A stretch of 64,000 nucleotides of DNA from Lachnospiraceae bacterium (GTDB taxonomy: Bacteria > Bacillota > Clostridia > Lachnospirales > Lachnospiraceae): assembly GCA_015056735.1 (NCBI GenBank), contig SVFT01000011.1:1-64000 (forward strand). Reading direction: 5' to 3'. Position numbers and translations under genes: made by a program. Shown piece by piece: positions 18,931-28,443 of this stretch (its first letter is position 1; each line of letters begins with the position of its first letter). The notes under the pieces were generated by a model. It saw nothing but the letters and a program-made list of their open reading frames with translations. It did no database searches and had not been told where the DNA came from.

Positions 18931-19650
18931 TCAAGATTTTCCCTGCTCAACCTGTTTTACTTCATCATCCGAAGCTTCCTTCAATGAATATGTGTCGAAT
19001 ACCGGCTCATCCGGCAGTTTTAATTCAATGGAATTGATCTTATCCAGCGTTGCCCTCCCGCGTAACATGGAGATCTCAAATACATGACCGCCCTTTGTTC
19101 GATCTTCGGATACAAAATGCAGATGCCAGCCGGCAGCATTGATACCGTCCATATAATCCGGGAAATAGACGCATACGAGTGTGCCCCTCACATTCTCAAA
19201 ACAAAAGGCTTTCTGCGTCTTTCCAAGGATCGTCTTAAGCGAAACATGCATGGATCTGTAAGGCGATTCCGAACGCGCATCGACAAGCGCAAATTCACCG
19301 TCGATCCGCACCATATGCATGCTGTTCAGACCAAATCCCTCTTCGATCCTGTTGTTCAGTTCCGACTTCAATGAGCCAATATCCGAGAAAACTCCAAGTT
19401 CGAAGGTTCGATCGCCCTTCATAGGACAGACTGCCGAGAAGGGAACACCCTTTTCTCCGGCGGCGACGACCACTTTCCCATTCTCCGTGGCGCGGTAACA
19501 TACACCATCCAGGACGATCATCTCCCCGTCCACATCTTCAAAAGTCCCTAAGCCGATATCACCGTGCTTAAGGAGTTCCGATACCGTGATCACCGGACGG
19601 GAATAGCCGAGCATAAGAGCCTGCAAAGTCGACACCTGAAACATTTTCAT
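18931..19650 (-). CDS. budA: Alpha-acetolactate decarboxylase
   Basis: A 239-residue zinc enzyme that converts acetolactate to acetoin. Diagnostic residues are the zinc histidines in GWHLHFVSEDRTKGGHVFE and the N-terminal FQVSTLQALMLGY and HGDIGLGTFE. Length matches the family. The last 20 residues are acidic and extra. GAGG lies nine bases before the ATG. It sits three bases after the NCS2 permease gene and 15 before moeA, inside a molybdenum cofactor operon. No acetolactate synthase or butanediol dehydrogenase gene is near, so its role here is unexplained. Confidence 0.93.
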   Translation of the reverse strand: MKMFQVSTLQALMLGYSRPVITVSELLKHGDIGLGTFEDVDGEMIVLDGVCYRATENGKVVVAAGEKGVPFSAVCPMKGDRTFELGVFSDIGSLKSELNNRIEEGFGLNSMHMVRIDGEFALVDARSESPYRSMHVSLKTILGKTQKAFCFENVRGTLVCVYFPDYMDGINAAGWHLHFVSEDRTKGGHVFEISMLRGRATLDKINSIELKLPDEPVFDTYSLKEASDDEVKQVEQGKS

Positions 19651-19653
19651 ACG

Positions 19654-21075
19654 TTATACCTCATAAAAGAACTTAATAATGAACACAATCGAAAGAACAA
19701 ATGTAAGCGGCGAGATCTCTTTCCGCCTTCCTGTAAACAGCATCAATACTGTATGGGTAATCAATGCAAGTCCGATGCCGTGCCCGATCGAACCGCAAAC
19801 CGGCATGGCAAGGAGCATGATAAATACCGGCGCTGTTTGCGTAAGATCGCTGAAATCGAGCGCCTTAAGACCGGACAGCATCAGCACACCGACATAGATC
19901 AGTGCAGAGGATGTGGCAGCTGCCGGGATCGCTGCCGCGATCGGCGCAATAAACAAAGATGCCAGAAACAACATGCCGGCAGTCAGGGCCGTAAGCCCTG
20001 TACGTCCACCGGCTTCAACGCCGGCATTGGACTCTAAGAATGTCGTGACCGTTGAGGTACCTGTAAGCGATCCGGCGATCGTACCGATCGCATCGGAAGC
20101 GAGTGCCTCTTTCATCTGCGGCATACTGCCGTCTTCATCGAGCATGCCTGTTCTCTGTGCTGCGCCGATCAGCGTGCCGATCGTATCAAACATATCCAGT
20201 ACGCAGAACGTCACGATCAGCGTCACAACGGTGATCCAGCCAAGCTGCATCAGTCCGTCAAAATTGAACCGGAACAGCGTTGTTGCTGCCATATCCGCAA
20301 AGGGCGGCTTGAAAGACTTCTCTTCAAGCGCCGCAAACGGATCAATGCCAAAAAGCACCGCTTCACCGGTCCAGTAGATAAACGAGGAAAGCAGCATTCC
20401 AAGAAGGACAGCAGCCTTTACACCATGATGCGAAAGGAGAACGATCGTGAAGAAACCCACAAATACCGTGACAACCGTCAGGATCATAAGAGAATAACTC
20501 TCTCCCATTGTTCTTTTCAAAAAAACTGGAGTAAGGGAGCCGAAAAAGTCTCTCATCACATAATTTGCATTGCCGTTTGCATCATATACTGCCGCGTTGG
20601 ATCCGAAACCGATGTTCATGATCATCAGGCCGATCGCCGGTGTGATGCCGATACGGACCCCCACCGGGATCGCATGTACGATCTTTTCACGAACATTAAA
20701 GATCGAAAGGATCAGAAAAACGACACCCTCAAAAAGCATAATGCACAGCGCCGCCTGAAAAGACTGAAGATATGTCATGCCGGTAAGGGCGACGATATCC
20801 GCAACAACCAGTGCAAAGAACGAGTTAAGACCCATACCGGGAGCCATAACAAAAGGCTTGTTTGCAAAGAATGCCATGCAGATCGTGCCGATCGCCGACG
20901 CGATACAGGTGGCCATAAACACGCCGTTCCAAAGAGGTGAACCGACATCAAAACCTGTCAGAATATTCGGGTTCAGTGCGATAATATATGCCATCGTAAA
21001 AAACGTGGTGATACCGGCCAGGATCTCCGTCTTAACATCCGTGCCGCTTTGTTTCAGTTTAAATAGCTTCTCCAA
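19654..21075 (-). CDS. NCS2/AzgA-family purine permease
   Basis: A 473-residue membrane transporter of the AzgA type (adenine, guanine or hypoxanthine with H+). Family phrases are FKLKQSGTDVKTEILAGITTF near the start, FVMAPGMGLNSFFA, MFDTIGTLIGAAQRTGM and STVTTFLESNAGVEAGGRTGLT (read in parts). The start is a TTG at 21075, inferred from the usual N-terminus; GGGGAAAAACGAAA lies upstream. It is the first gene of the molybdenum cofactor operon. Purine uptake together with cofactor synthesis would fit a molybdenum-dependent purine hydroxylase, but no such enzyme gene is in the window. Confidence 0.9.
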   Translation of the reverse strand: MEKLFKLKQSGTDVKTEILAGITTFFTMAYIIALNPNILTGFDVGSPLWNGVFMATCIASAIGTICMAFFANKPFVMAPGMGLNSFFALVVADIVALTGMTYLQSFQAALCIMLFEGVVFLILSIFNVREKIVHAIPVGVRIGITPAIGLMIMNIGFGSNAAVYDANGNANYVMRDFFGSLTPVFLKRTMGESYSLMILTVVTVFVGFFTIVLLSHHGVKAAVLLGMLLSSFIYWTGEAVLFGIDPFAALEEKSFKPPFADMAATTLFRFNFDGLMQLGWITVVTLIVTFCVLDMFDTIGTLIGAAQRTGMLDEDGSMPQMKEALASDAIGTIAGSLTGTSTVTTFLESNAGVEAGGRTGLTALTAGMLFLASLFIAPIAAAIPAAATSSALIYVGVLMLSGLKALDFSDLTQTAPVFIMLLAMPVCGSIGHGIGLALITHTVLMLFTGRRKEISPLTFVLSIVFIIKFFYEV

Positions 21076-21118
21076 TTTCGTTTTTCCCCGCGATCTGTAT
21101 TATTACACTCGCAAGAAC

Positions 21119-21147
21119 ATTTTACTTCTTCGCCTGTCTCCGGTCAA
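21119..21147 (-). promoter_or_regulatory. Promoter for the permease/molybdenum cofactor operon
   Basis: Minus strand: -35 TTGACC (21142-21147), 17 bases, -10 TAAAAT (21119-21124), about 44 bases before the TTG start. The rest of 21148-21254 is A/T-rich with no recognised riboswitch. Confidence 0.75.
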
Positions 21148-21254
21148 CTCCGCAGAAAACAATGAAGCACCGGAAAAAACAGAAAAAACCATCCTTCTGC
21201 CAAAACGAAAAAGCCAGGCAAAAAAAAGATTATAATCCGGCATACCTTCTATCT

Positions 21255-21286
21255 AAAAACTGCGAAAGGCATAATGCTTCTCGCAG
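21255..21286 (-). terminator. Terminator downstream of ssrA
   Basis: Minus-strand hairpin with outer arms CTGCGA/TCGCAG and an inner AAGC/GCTT-like stem, followed by TTTTT. A second strong stem (arms ACATCCTCGTCA/TGACGGGGATGT) lies at 21313-21337 between it and ssrA. Confidence 0.75.
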
Positions 21287-21386
21287 CTGTGCTTAAAACC
21301 CTGAAAATAGCAACATCCCCGTCAATGACGAGGATGTCTTCCATACTACTATGAAGAATTCTGCTTAAAATGAGCCGGAAATCGGT

Positions 21387-21424
21387 GTTCGACTCCCGGC
21401 AAGTGGAGTAGACGGGAGTCGAAC
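21387..21424. repeat. 12-base perfect inverted repeat at the ssrA 3' end
   Basis: Arms GTTCGACTCCCG (21387-21398) and CGGGAGTCGAAC (21413-21424) flank a 14-base spacer. The second arm is the 3' part of the tmRNA T-arm; the first is an inverted copy lying just outside the gene. Confidence 0.85.
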
Positions 21425-21737
21425 CCGTGTCCAAAAGCTTATTCCCTGTCCTTCTACTATCATAGTCTGTTGTTTAGGATTCCCTCAAGGAGGCGGGAGC
21501 AGACACCCTCAACCCTTCGGTAGCTTCATGATACGCCCATGGTCGCAAAGCTTAGGCCATGTCGTTTCCTACAAAGATGATGTTCGGATCTTAATGTGTA
21601 GGTGCACTAAGGCGAACAAACTGCACTTAGGCAGCTGCTAAATTTTCGTTAGCGTTTAGTTTAGGTTTGTGATTTAACGCATCACCTGCGGATAGCTTCT
21701 CCAGCTGCAAAACCCCTGTCGAAACCTTTACTACCCC
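21404..21737 (-). ncRNA. ssrA: Transfer-messenger RNA (tmRNA)
   Basis: This RNA rescues stalled ribosomes and adds a degradation tag. The acceptor stem pairs GGGGTAG (5' end, 21737) with CTACTCC (21405-21411). The T-arm GGGTTCGACTCCC and the typical 5' GTAAAGGTTTCGACAGGGG are present. The tag frame ends GCTAACGAAAATTTAGCAGC then TGCCTAA, giving a peptide that ends ANENLAAA. The CCA end is not encoded, since the discriminator A is followed by CTT. About 334 bases is normal. It lies next to smpB, its protein partner. Confidence 0.95.
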
Positions 21738-21778
21738 TTATGAAATTGTCAGTCGCAGGATCGCCTGCGATCATAACC

Positions 21779-21806
21779 ATTATATCAGATCATCCGGTCT
21801 GGTCAA
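21779..21806 (-). promoter_or_regulatory. ssrA promoter
   Basis: Minus strand: -35 TTGACC (21801-21806), 16 bases, -10 TATAAT (21779-21784). It lies between the smpB stop and the tmRNA 5' end. A CGCAGG/CCTGCG stem follows in the precursor leader. Confidence 0.8.
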
Positions 21807-21847
21807 TAAACCGCCGGTTGAATCTCACTGAAAAACTGTCGCGGACA

Positions 21848-22318
21848 TCAGCCCAGATTACGGATCTTAAATTCCTTCTCCGCTTCCCGTTTCTGATCTT
21901 TCTTTGCGATGTCGGCACGCTTGTCGTAAAGCTTCTTACCTCTCGCAAGGCCGATCTCCACCTTGGCCCGTCCGTTCTTAAAGTAGACCTGCAGCGGAAC
22001 AAGCGTATAGCCCTTCTCTGCGATCTGACCCGTAAGCTTGCGGATCTCCTGCTTATGCATCAGGAGCTTCTTGGGCCGAAGCGGATCTTTGTTGAAAATA
22101 TTGCCCTTCTCATAAGGACTGATGTGCATCCCGTAGATGAATACCTCACCGTTCTCGATCCTGATAAAAGACTCCTTGATCGAGCACTTGCCCATTCGGA
22201 GCGACTTCACTTCCGTTCCGTGAAGTGCAACGCCGGTCTCGTATTTGTCTTCTATGAAATAATCATGGTATGCCTTCTTGTTGTTGGCGACAAGTTTAAA
22301 GCCATCCTTCTCAGACAT
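21848..22318 (-). CDS. smpB: SsrA-binding protein SmpB
   Basis: A 156-residue RNA-binding protein required for tmRNA function in trans-translation. It contains [28 protein letters not shown], the central [12 protein letters not shown] segment and the basic C-terminal tail. The ATG at 22318 is chosen because GGAGGG lies seven bases upstream; an ATG five codons earlier overlaps that site. It begins 20 bases after rnr ends and is followed by the separately promoted ssrA. Confidence 0.97.
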   Translation of the reverse strand: MSEKDGFKLVANNKKAYHDYFIEDKYETGVALHGTEVKSLRMGKCSIKESFIRIENGEVFIYGMHISPYEKGNIFNKDPLRPKKLLMHKQEIRKLTGQIAEKGYTLVPLQVYFKNGRAKVEIGLARGKKLYDKRADIAKKDQKREAEKEFKIRNLG

Positions 22319-22338
22319 CCTTATTCCCTCCATATCAT

Positions 22339-24483
22339 TTATCGGTCATCTTCCAGAGAAAAATCATCTGCGATCGTAAAATCGACTGTTCGCATATTGC
22401 GATCCGCATCCTTTACGCGAATCCGAATCCGATCACCCAGGCGATATGCCTTGCCGGTAGCATGGCCGATCATCTCATAACGATTCCGGTCGAACTCGTA
22501 AAAATCTCCGTCCAGGTCACTCACACGGATCAGACCTTCGATCGTATTGGGAAGCTCCACATAAATCCCCCATTCCGTGATCCCGGAAATGATCCCGTCG
22601 AAGCATTCATCAATATGTGCTTCCATGTACTGCGCCTTCTTGAGCTTTACAGTCTCCCGCTCCGCTTCATCCGCACGGCGCTCCGTCTCTGATGCATGCC
22701 GTGCGACCCCCGTGAGGATCTCCTTATAATGCTCTGTACGATCCTCATTCAGTCTGCCGCGGATCTGTTCCTTAATGATCCGGTGGATCTGCAGATCGGG
22801 ATATCGTCTGATCGGCGATGTAAAGTGCGTGTAGCAGCCAAGTGCCAACCCGAAGTGACCGGAATTCTCTGTTGTGTATTTTGCCTGACGCATACTACGA
22901 AGTGCCAGTCTGTCGATCAGCATCTCCTCGTCGCTTCCCGCAACTTTTGCAAGAAGTTTTTGCAGTTCCTTTGGATGGAGCTCCTCCTGCGAGACTTTCA
23001 TAGAATAGCCAAAGTTACGGATAAACGCAACAAGCTGACGGATCTTATCCATATCCGGCGTCTCATGTGTTCTGTACAGAAACGGTATCTCCTGCCAAAA
23101 GAAATGCTGTGCCACCGTCTCGTTCGCAAGCAGCATAAAATCTTCGATCAGATCTGTCGCCGTATTACGCGCATAAGGCTTTATTGAAAGAGGTGTCCCC
23201 TTTTCGTCGAGAACGATCTTTGTTTCCGGAAAATCAAAATCCACGGCTCCACGCTTTTTGCGCTTGTCGCGAAGGATCGATGCAAGATGTGCCATATCTT
23301 CCAGCATCGGTAAAAAGGCTTCATCGCGCTTCATAAGCTCCGGATCATGGTCCTCCAGGATCTTCGCAACGTCCGTATAGTTCATCCTTCTGTCAACGCA
23401 GATGACGGATTCCGTGATACGATAGTCCTTCACATCACCCTTTTCATCCACTTTCATGATACAGCTTACGGCAAGCCTGTTCTCCCCCATATTAAGCGAG
23501 CAGATCCCGTTCGAAAGCGTATGCGGCAACATCGGGATCACGCGATCCACCAGATAGACGCTCGTACCGCGCTCGAATGCTTCGCGATCAAGTGCGGAAT
23601 GCTCCTGCACGTAATTGGCAACATCCGCAATATGAACGCCGAGCTCATACAGATCACCGTCTCTTGTCAGGCTGACGGCATCATCCAAATCCTTGGCGTC
23701 CTCCCCATCGATCGTGACCATCAGTACATCACGCAGGTCAGCGCGTCCGGCCATGTCAGCTTCCGAGACGTCCTTCGCCACGCGATTAGCCTGGTTTAAG
23801 ACCTTTTCGTTAAAAGCCTCCGGCAGATCGTATCCCTTTACGATACTCATAATATCAACGCCGGGATCATTTACATGGCCGAGGATCTCTGTCACAATGC
23901 CTTCCGGATTATGCTGCGCATCACCGTAACCGGTGAGTTCAACAACAACCTTGTGTCCATCCACCGCGCCCATGCTCTTTTCGATCGGAATAAAGATATC
24001 GTACGCGATCCTCTTATCATCCGGAATGACAAAACCAAAATTCTTACTGCTCTCATAGGTTCCGACCAGCTTTTTCAGTACGCGCTCCACGACCGAGACG
24101 ATCTTTGCTTCCTGACGCCTGCCGCCCCTGCGCGGCAACAGTTCTACCTCCACAAGGTCGCCGTGAAAAGCATCCGATGTATACTCTTCAGGAATGAACA
24201 GATCCTCATCGAATCCTTCTGTCTTGACGAACCCGAATCCCTTCATATTTGCAATGAAGGTGCCGGAAAGACGCTTCGCTTCCGGCTTCTGATAGCGTCC
24301 CCTTTTGGTCCGTTCGATCCTGCCTTCTAAGAGAAGCTCTTCCAGGACCGATTTAAACTCTTCCCGATCTTCCGGTGCGACGCGGAGAATGATCGCAAGC
24401 TCCTTTTCCTTCATGGGCTTGTAGATCTTATCTTCCATCAATTCGCATATTATCTTTTTTCTGTCATCACGCAATTTTTTCAT
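22339..24483 (-). CDS. rnr: Ribonuclease R
   Basis: A 714-residue 3'-5' exoribonuclease that degrades structured RNA and works with trans-translation on stalled messages. In order: an N-terminal winged-helix-like segment (1-70), two cold-shock domains (about 75-225), the RNB catalytic domain with [14 protein letters not shown] (about 255-270) and [19 protein letters not shown] motif, and a C-terminal S1 domain (about 620-705). No clear ribosome binding site precedes the ATG, which is unusual in this window. It is separated from secG by a terminator-like hairpin. Confidence 0.96.
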   Translation of the reverse strand: MKKLRDDRKKIICELMEDKIYKPMKEKELAIILRVAPEDREEFKSVLEELLLEGRIERTKRGRYQKPEAKRLSGTFIANMKGFGFVKTEGFDEDLFIPEEYTSDAFHGDLVEVELLPRRGGRRQEAKIVSVVERVLKKLVGTYESSKNFGFVIPDDKRIAYDIFIPIEKSMGAVDGHKVVVELTGYGDAQHNPEGIVTEILGHVNDPGVDIMSIVKGYDLPEAFNEKVLNQANRVAKDVSEADMAGRADLRDVLMVTIDGEDAKDLDDAVSLTRDGDLYELGVHIADVANYVQEHSALDREAFERGTSVYLVDRVIPMLPHTLSNGICSLNMGENRLAVSCIMKVDEKGDVKDYRITESVICVDRRMNYTDVAKILEDHDPELMKRDEAFLPMLEDMAHLASILRDKRKKRGAVDFDFPETKIVLDEKGTPLSIKPYARNTATDLIEDFMLLANETVAQHFFWQEIPFLYRTHETPDMDKIRQLVAFIRNFGYSMKVSQEELHPKELQKLLAKVAGSDEEMLIDRLALRSMRQAKYTTENSGHFGLALGCYTHFTSPIRRYPDLQIHRIIKEQIRGRLNEDRTEHYKEILTGVARHASETERRADEAERETVKLKKAQYMEAHIDECFDGIISGITEWGIYVELPNTIEGLIRVSDLDGDFYEFDRNRYEMIGHATGKAYRLGDRIRIRVKDADRNMRTVDFTIADDFSLEDDR

Positions 24484-24539
24484 ATATCAAAATCAGAACA
24501 GATCGTCGGCCAAGCTGTTCACATGCCGAACGATTCATA

Positions 24540-24569
24540 TAAAAAAGGCCCCTGCGACTGCAGGAGCCT
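24540..24569 (-). terminator. Terminator/attenuator between secG and rnr
   Basis: Minus-strand arms AGGCTCCTGC and GCAGGGGCCT with a four-base loop, followed by TTTTTT. It would reduce read-through from secG into rnr. Confidence 0.8.
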
Positions 24570-24576
24570 CTTGTCG

Positions 24577-24810
24577 TTAAAACAATTTGGTATTCAAAAG
24601 TGCTGCCAGAATAAAGAATACAACGGCAAGGATCTTTGTGATCTTCTCAAGTGTTCCTTCCATGGAACGGCCTTTGTTCTTGCCCCAGTATGTCTCCGCG
24701 GCACCGCTGATGGCACCGAGTCCGGCTGATTTACCTTCCTGCATTAATATGATCGCCGATAAAGCAATACAAACTATGATAAATAAGATTAAAAGAATTG
24801 TTCTTACCAT
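24577..24810 (-). CDS. secG: Protein translocase subunit SecG
   Basis: A 77-residue membrane protein of the SecYEG channel. Two helices are seen (about 2-24 and 55-75) joined by a loop with the family phrase MQEGKSAGLGAISGAAETYWGKNK. AGGAGG stands nine bases before the ATG. It heads the secG-rnr-smpB-ssrA cluster common in Firmicutes. Confidence 0.95.
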   Translation of the reverse strand: MVRTILLILFIIVCIALSAIILMQEGKSAGLGAISGAAETYWGKNKGRSMEGTLEKITKILAVVFFILAALLNTKLF

Positions 24811-24841
24811 TCTCGGAACCTCCTAAATTCAAGCAAAAGTT

Positions 24842-24870
24842 ATTTTAGCATAAGCAGGAAGGCTTTTCAA
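24842..24870 (-). promoter_or_regulatory. secG promoter
   Basis: Minus strand: -35 TTGAAA (24865-24870), 17 bases, -10 TAAAAT (24842-24847), about 30 bases before the ATG. Confidence 0.7.
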
Positions 24871-24904
24871 CACTTTTTTCATATGCAATTCAAACAATAA
24901 GAAG

Positions 24905-27022
24905 CTACTCCGTGTATGCGGTCCGCTCCACCACATAAGAAGGGATCTTATCCTTTACAAAACTGTAATTATAGCCGTTCATAAAGTACTCCATATCCGC
25001 ATCATCAGAACTGCCATACGGATATACGGTGACATTGTAGCTGTCGTCTACATTTGCCGCACCATTCCAGTCATAGCTGAAATCCATCGGATAAAGCCCC
25101 GTGATCACTTCGCTGATCTCGGAAGGATCCGTAATCGTTGTCTCAACATCGAAGCTGTTATACTCTTCCTGATCATCATACAATTCGTAATGATAATTTG
25201 TGATCGTAATCTTCTTGACTTCGTTCGGATACAGGAACTTATCACGGAACAGGTTTTCTGCCTTCAGGAATGCAATCGTCTTGTCAAAGCAGTCGTAGAT
25301 CGGCAGATTCTCTACAAAATATCGGCTCTTCGTGATCAGTTTCAGTTCCGTCTGTCCGATCATAACCGTCTTCGCGCGCTGCGAGAATGTCATATTCATA
25401 TAGTCTTCACGATATGCATTGATAAATGCATCTTTTTTATCGTTTGCCAGCTGCGCGCTGCCGAAGCCGTTGGAATACGTAAGATCCATCTCGGCAAGAT
25501 GATCCAAAACAGCCTGATCATAAGCAAGAGATAAAGACTCCTTGTAAGTCGGAAGCGCATAGATCGCATCCATCTCTTTTGCATCCTCGGCAATGTCGAT
25601 CGGGAAAATTCTGTATATGCCGTCACCATTCTTCATGCGATAGTAAACAACAGCAGATCGGAAGCGATGCTCTTTATCGTCCGGATATGGATCATTCCCC
25701 ATTCGCTTCTTCGCGATCTCGCAGATCGGATTTGCATCCGAAAGCGCCATATGGTCAAAAATATATGTCTCACTGTCCGTATCCTGAAGCGGGCTGCTGT
25801 CCGTTGCCTCATAAAATACCCTGTATTCGTCCTGGAACATCACAACATAAGAATCCACATCACCAGGATTCGGTACAAAACGGTCGTATCCGGTCAGGTC
25901 AGCAAGATAAACGGAAAGAACACCAACCACAAGCACTGCCGCAACACCGAAACTCTTCCAGCCGTTCTTAAAGATCCGGATATCAAATTCGTAGATCACT
26001 TCGACCACGAAATGGCCGATCAGCAGGCCGACCAACGCGCCGATCGCAAGAAACGGTTTGGAGCTGCCGGACATCGAATAGCAGATCATGCCAAAGCCAA
26101 TCGAAGCGGGAAGGAGCAGAAACACCTTTATGATGCCGCGCATCTTCGGAAATGCAAGACACTTACCGCACGCTTCCGAAGGTTTCTTGCCGTAACAGTA
26201 ATATGCGATGCCGAGAATCACGAGACCAAGTGCCAGGATACATGCAAGCCCTTGAGATAACGCAGAGACATCGAGCGTGCGAAGCCCCGTCAAGTAGTTC
26301 ATTTCGATCGCGGAACCACGCAGCTGAAAGCCGCGTGTGACCGGTGTCACAGAAAATCGCTGAATCTCGTCTGATGTCTTATAGTAATAGCTCTTAAAAA
26401 AGGTTGAGTTGCAGATTGTGACGATCATGATCGTCACAGCATCATACAGCATGAATACCGCCGATGCCGCCATTGCGACAACCAGGTTGCCTGTCAGCAT
26501 AACGGCAAGGATACCAAGGTTATAGGAAGCAAAGTAGACGGCACTGTTCAGGATAAAGCCCCAAAACGCTTCTCTGAATGCATATGCTGTCATCGTGGCG
26601 CCGCAAACCTTTGCAACAGGAAATGCCAATGCGAGGTTCAATCCAAAGAAGAAAAGATACGCGATCAGACCGTTAACGTAGATCGTCCAGAAATGCTTCT
26701 CCTTTTTTACCGGCACACTCATGTAAAAGTCAAGCTTCTTCCTGCTGTACATATACACAAAGCCCTGAAGCGCCGCTCCGATGCCAAGAACGCCTGACAT
26801 AAAGCAGTTCCCCAAGCCGAATCCAAGCACTTCACGCCCGAATGTGATCCCTAGATGATACGGAAGATCACGGAACGTATATGCCATACTCTCGTTACTC
26901 AAAACAATGGCCGTCGAAAACGGATAGGCCATGATAAAGTAAAGCGCCATGATGATGAAAAGGCCGATCCTGCGCTTTGCGTTTGCAGTAATACTAGCCA
27001 AGAATGAGATTTTTGATGTCAT
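24905..27022 (-). CDS. ABC exporter permease with a large extracellular part
   Basis: A 705-residue protein. About ten hydrophobic segments occupy residues 15-385, with GLGNCFMSGVLGIGAALQGF and FYMSVPVKKEKHFW resembling ABC-2 permeases. Residues about 390-705 are mostly hydrophilic, rich in Asp and Tyr, and probably extracellular. The start overlaps the ATPase gene by 29 bases, with GGAGG nine bases upstream. Together with the ATPase and the GntR regulator it matches the YtrABC-like layout, in which the exporter often answers to cell-envelope antibiotics. Substrate unknown. Confidence 0.85.
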   Translation of the reverse strand: MTSKISFLASITANAKRRIGLFIIMALYFIMAYPFSTAIVLSNESMAYTFRDLPYHLGITFGREVLGFGLGNCFMSGVLGIGAALQGFVYMYSRKKLDFYMSVPVKKEKHFWTIYVNGLIAYLFFFGLNLALAFPVAKVCGATMTAYAFREAFWGFILNSAVYFASYNLGILAVMLTGNLVVAMAASAVFMLYDAVTIMIVTICNSTFFKSYYYKTSDEIQRFSVTPVTRGFQLRGSAIEMNYLTGLRTLDVSALSQGLACILALGLVILGIAYYCYGKKPSEACGKCLAFPKMRGIIKVFLLLPASIGFGMICYSMSGSSKPFLAIGALVGLLIGHFVVEVIYEFDIRIFKNGWKSFGVAAVLVVGVLSVYLADLTGYDRFVPNPGDVDSYVVMFQDEYRVFYEATDSSPLQDTDSETYIFDHMALSDANPICEIAKKRMGNDPYPDDKEHRFRSAVVYYRMKNGDGIYRIFPIDIAEDAKEMDAIYALPTYKESLSLAYDQAVLDHLAEMDLTYSNGFGSAQLANDKKDAFINAYREDYMNMTFSQRAKTVMIGQTELKLITKSRYFVENLPIYDCFDKTIAFLKAENLFRDKFLYPNEVKKITITNYHYELYDDQEEYNSFDVETTITDPSEISEVITGLYPMDFSYDWNGAANVDDSYNVTVYPYGSSDDADMEYFMNGYNYSFVKDKIPSYVVERTAYTE

Positions 27023-27899
27023 AGCCGACTACCTCCGTTTCACTGATAAAGATTTCTTCCAGGGAAAGTGGCAAAACTTCAAAGAACAAGGTATTGAAGC
27101 AGGCAAACTTTGCGATGATCTCTTCCCTGCCGGCGCGTGCCGTGATCGTGTGGAGCGAACCTCTTTTCTCCAGTTTCAGGATCTCCATTCCGGCCAGCGC
27201 ATCCTGGACGTTCACGTCTTCTTTGAATACGCACTGTACCTTCTGGATATTGCATTTCATCTCTTCGAGATCCTTGGACAAAAGGACGCCGCCTTTGTGG
27301 ATGAGTCCGACGTGATCGCAGATATCCTCAAGCTCTCGTAAGTTGTGAGATGCAATGATCGGTGTCATACCGCGCTCGTCCATCTCACTTGCGAAAATGC
27401 TCTTCACGCCCTGTCTCATAACAGGATCAAGGCCATCAAACGTTTCGTCGCAGAAAATGTATTTTGTCTTGGCTGCAACTGCGAGCAAAATGGCCAGCTG
27501 CTTCTTCATCCCCTTGGAATATGTGTTGATCTTCCGCCTTCTCTCCAAGCCGAATTTTTCCAGATAAGAGTAAAACACCTCAGCATCAAACTGCGGGAAA
27601 ACGGTCATATAATGCTTTGCCATATCCTCCGGATTGGCGTTTGCGAAAAAGTAAGGTTCGTCAGCGATAAAAAAGAACTGCTGCTTTGCTTCCACATTGT
27701 CGAACACGGGCATCCCGTCAACCATGACTTCTCCGGAATCCGGCCTGATCACACCGCTCATCATGCGAAGGAGCGTACTCTTACCGGCTCCGTTCGTGCC
27801 GATCAGACCGAAAACATTCCCTTCCTTTATCGAAAGATCCACATGATCGATGGCTGCAATATTTTCAAACGATTTGCTGACGTTACGAATCTCAATCAT
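26994..27899 (-). CDS. ABC transporter ATP-binding protein
   Basis: A 301-residue ATPase: Walker A GTNGAGKSTLL, signature TYSKGMKKQLAILLAVAA (a Lys-containing variant of LSGG seen in this exporter group), Walker B YIFCDETFDGLDP and switch His in IIASHNL. It powers the permease encoded directly downstream. Its ATG overlaps the GntR stop as ATGA, so the three genes are coupled. The C-terminal 85 residues form the accessory domain usual in such exporters. Confidence 0.93.
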   Translation of the reverse strand: MIEIRNVSKSFENIAAIDHVDLSIKEGNVFGLIGTNGAGKSTLLRMMSGVIRPDSGEVMVDGMPVFDNVEAKQQFFFIADEPYFFANANPEDMAKHYMTVFPQFDAEVFYSYLEKFGLERRRKINTYSKGMKKQLAILLAVAAKTKYIFCDETFDGLDPVMRQGVKSIFASEMDERGMTPIIASHNLRELEDICDHVGLIHKGGVLLSKDLEEMKCNIQKVQCVFKEDVNVQDALAGMEILKLEKRGSLHTITARAGREEIIAKFACFNTLFFEVLPLSLEEIFISETEVVGYDIKNLILG

Positions 27900-28258
27900 T
27901 GCTTCTCTCCTTTCATCAATTCTGCCAGTATTTCATCCTTTGAGATGCCGATCTCGGATGCCTCTTTCAGGATGTTCCTCATCTGCCTTACGTACTCTTC
28001 TTTTTTCAGAGACGGAAGGGAATCGTTGTAAGAGACGAAATTGCCGCGTCCCTTGATGGTATACAGAAAACCGCCGCGAAGCAGCTCTTCATATGCACGC
28101 TGTACCGTATTGGGATTGATGGACAGTTCCATCGCCAGACTTCGGACCGAAGGCATCTTCTGATCCGGTGTGAGCGCACCGCTTAAGATCAGCTTCTGCA
28201 GCTTATCAACGATCTGCTCGTAGATCGGCCTGGTATCCTTATAATCCAGTATGATCAT
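27896..28258 (-). CDS. GntR-family regulator, YtrA type
   Basis: A 120-residue regulator with an N-terminal winged helix (PIYEQIVDKLQKLILSGAL, then MPSVRSLAMELSINPNTVQRAYEEL) and only a short C-terminal helix region, as in the YtrA subfamily. Such proteins repress their own exporter operon and respond to cell-wall stress. AAAGGAG precedes the ATG. A perfect palindrome in the promoter (28285-28305) is the likely operator. Confidence 0.93.
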   Translation of the reverse strand: MIILDYKDTRPIYEQIVDKLQKLILSGALTPDQKMPSVRSLAMELSINPNTVQRAYEELLRGGFLYTIKGRGNFVSYNDSLPSLKKEEYVRQMRNILKEASEIGISKDEILAELMKGEKQ

Positions 28259-28284
28259 CTCTTCTCCTTTCTGTAGTGTATGAG

Positions 28285-28305
28285 TGTATTAGTTGTCTTA
28301 ATACA
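28285..28305. promoter_or_regulatory. Likely GntR operator
   Basis: Arms TGTATTA and TAATACA with a seven-base spacer form a perfect palindrome just downstream of the -10. A repressor bound here would block the start of transcription of the regulator-exporter operon. Confidence 0.7.
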
Positions 28306-28335
28306 TATATAATACACCGTACAGAGAACTGTCAA
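28306..28335 (-). promoter_or_regulatory. Promoter of the GntR-ABC operon
   Basis: Minus strand: -35 TTGACA (28330-28335) and a -10 within TTATATA (28306-28312), at 17 or 18 bases spacing. Confidence 0.7.
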
Positions 28336-28378
28336 TGCAATATTTGAAAAAAGTACTTTATTACCATTACAGAAGACG

Positions 28379-28406
28379 CAAAAACTCCCGCCGAAATGGC
28401 GGGAGT
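28379..28406 (-). terminator. gpmI terminator
   Basis: Perfect nine-base arms ACTCCCGCC/GGCGGGAGT around a five-base loop, followed on the minus strand by TTTTT. Confidence 0.9.
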
Positions 28407-28443
28407 CCGAAATGACCGCATATCTCAATAGGCGGGTATTCTG

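Noticed and set aside
21076..21254. A purine or molybdenum cofactor riboswitch before the permease operon
   Set aside because: The leader after the promoter is only about 40 bases and no conserved purine-aptamer or Moco-aptamer core is visible.
21249..21434. A 61-codon minus-strand frame over the ssrA 3' end
   Set aside because: It starts inside the tmRNA and runs through two hairpins; it has no ribosome binding site.
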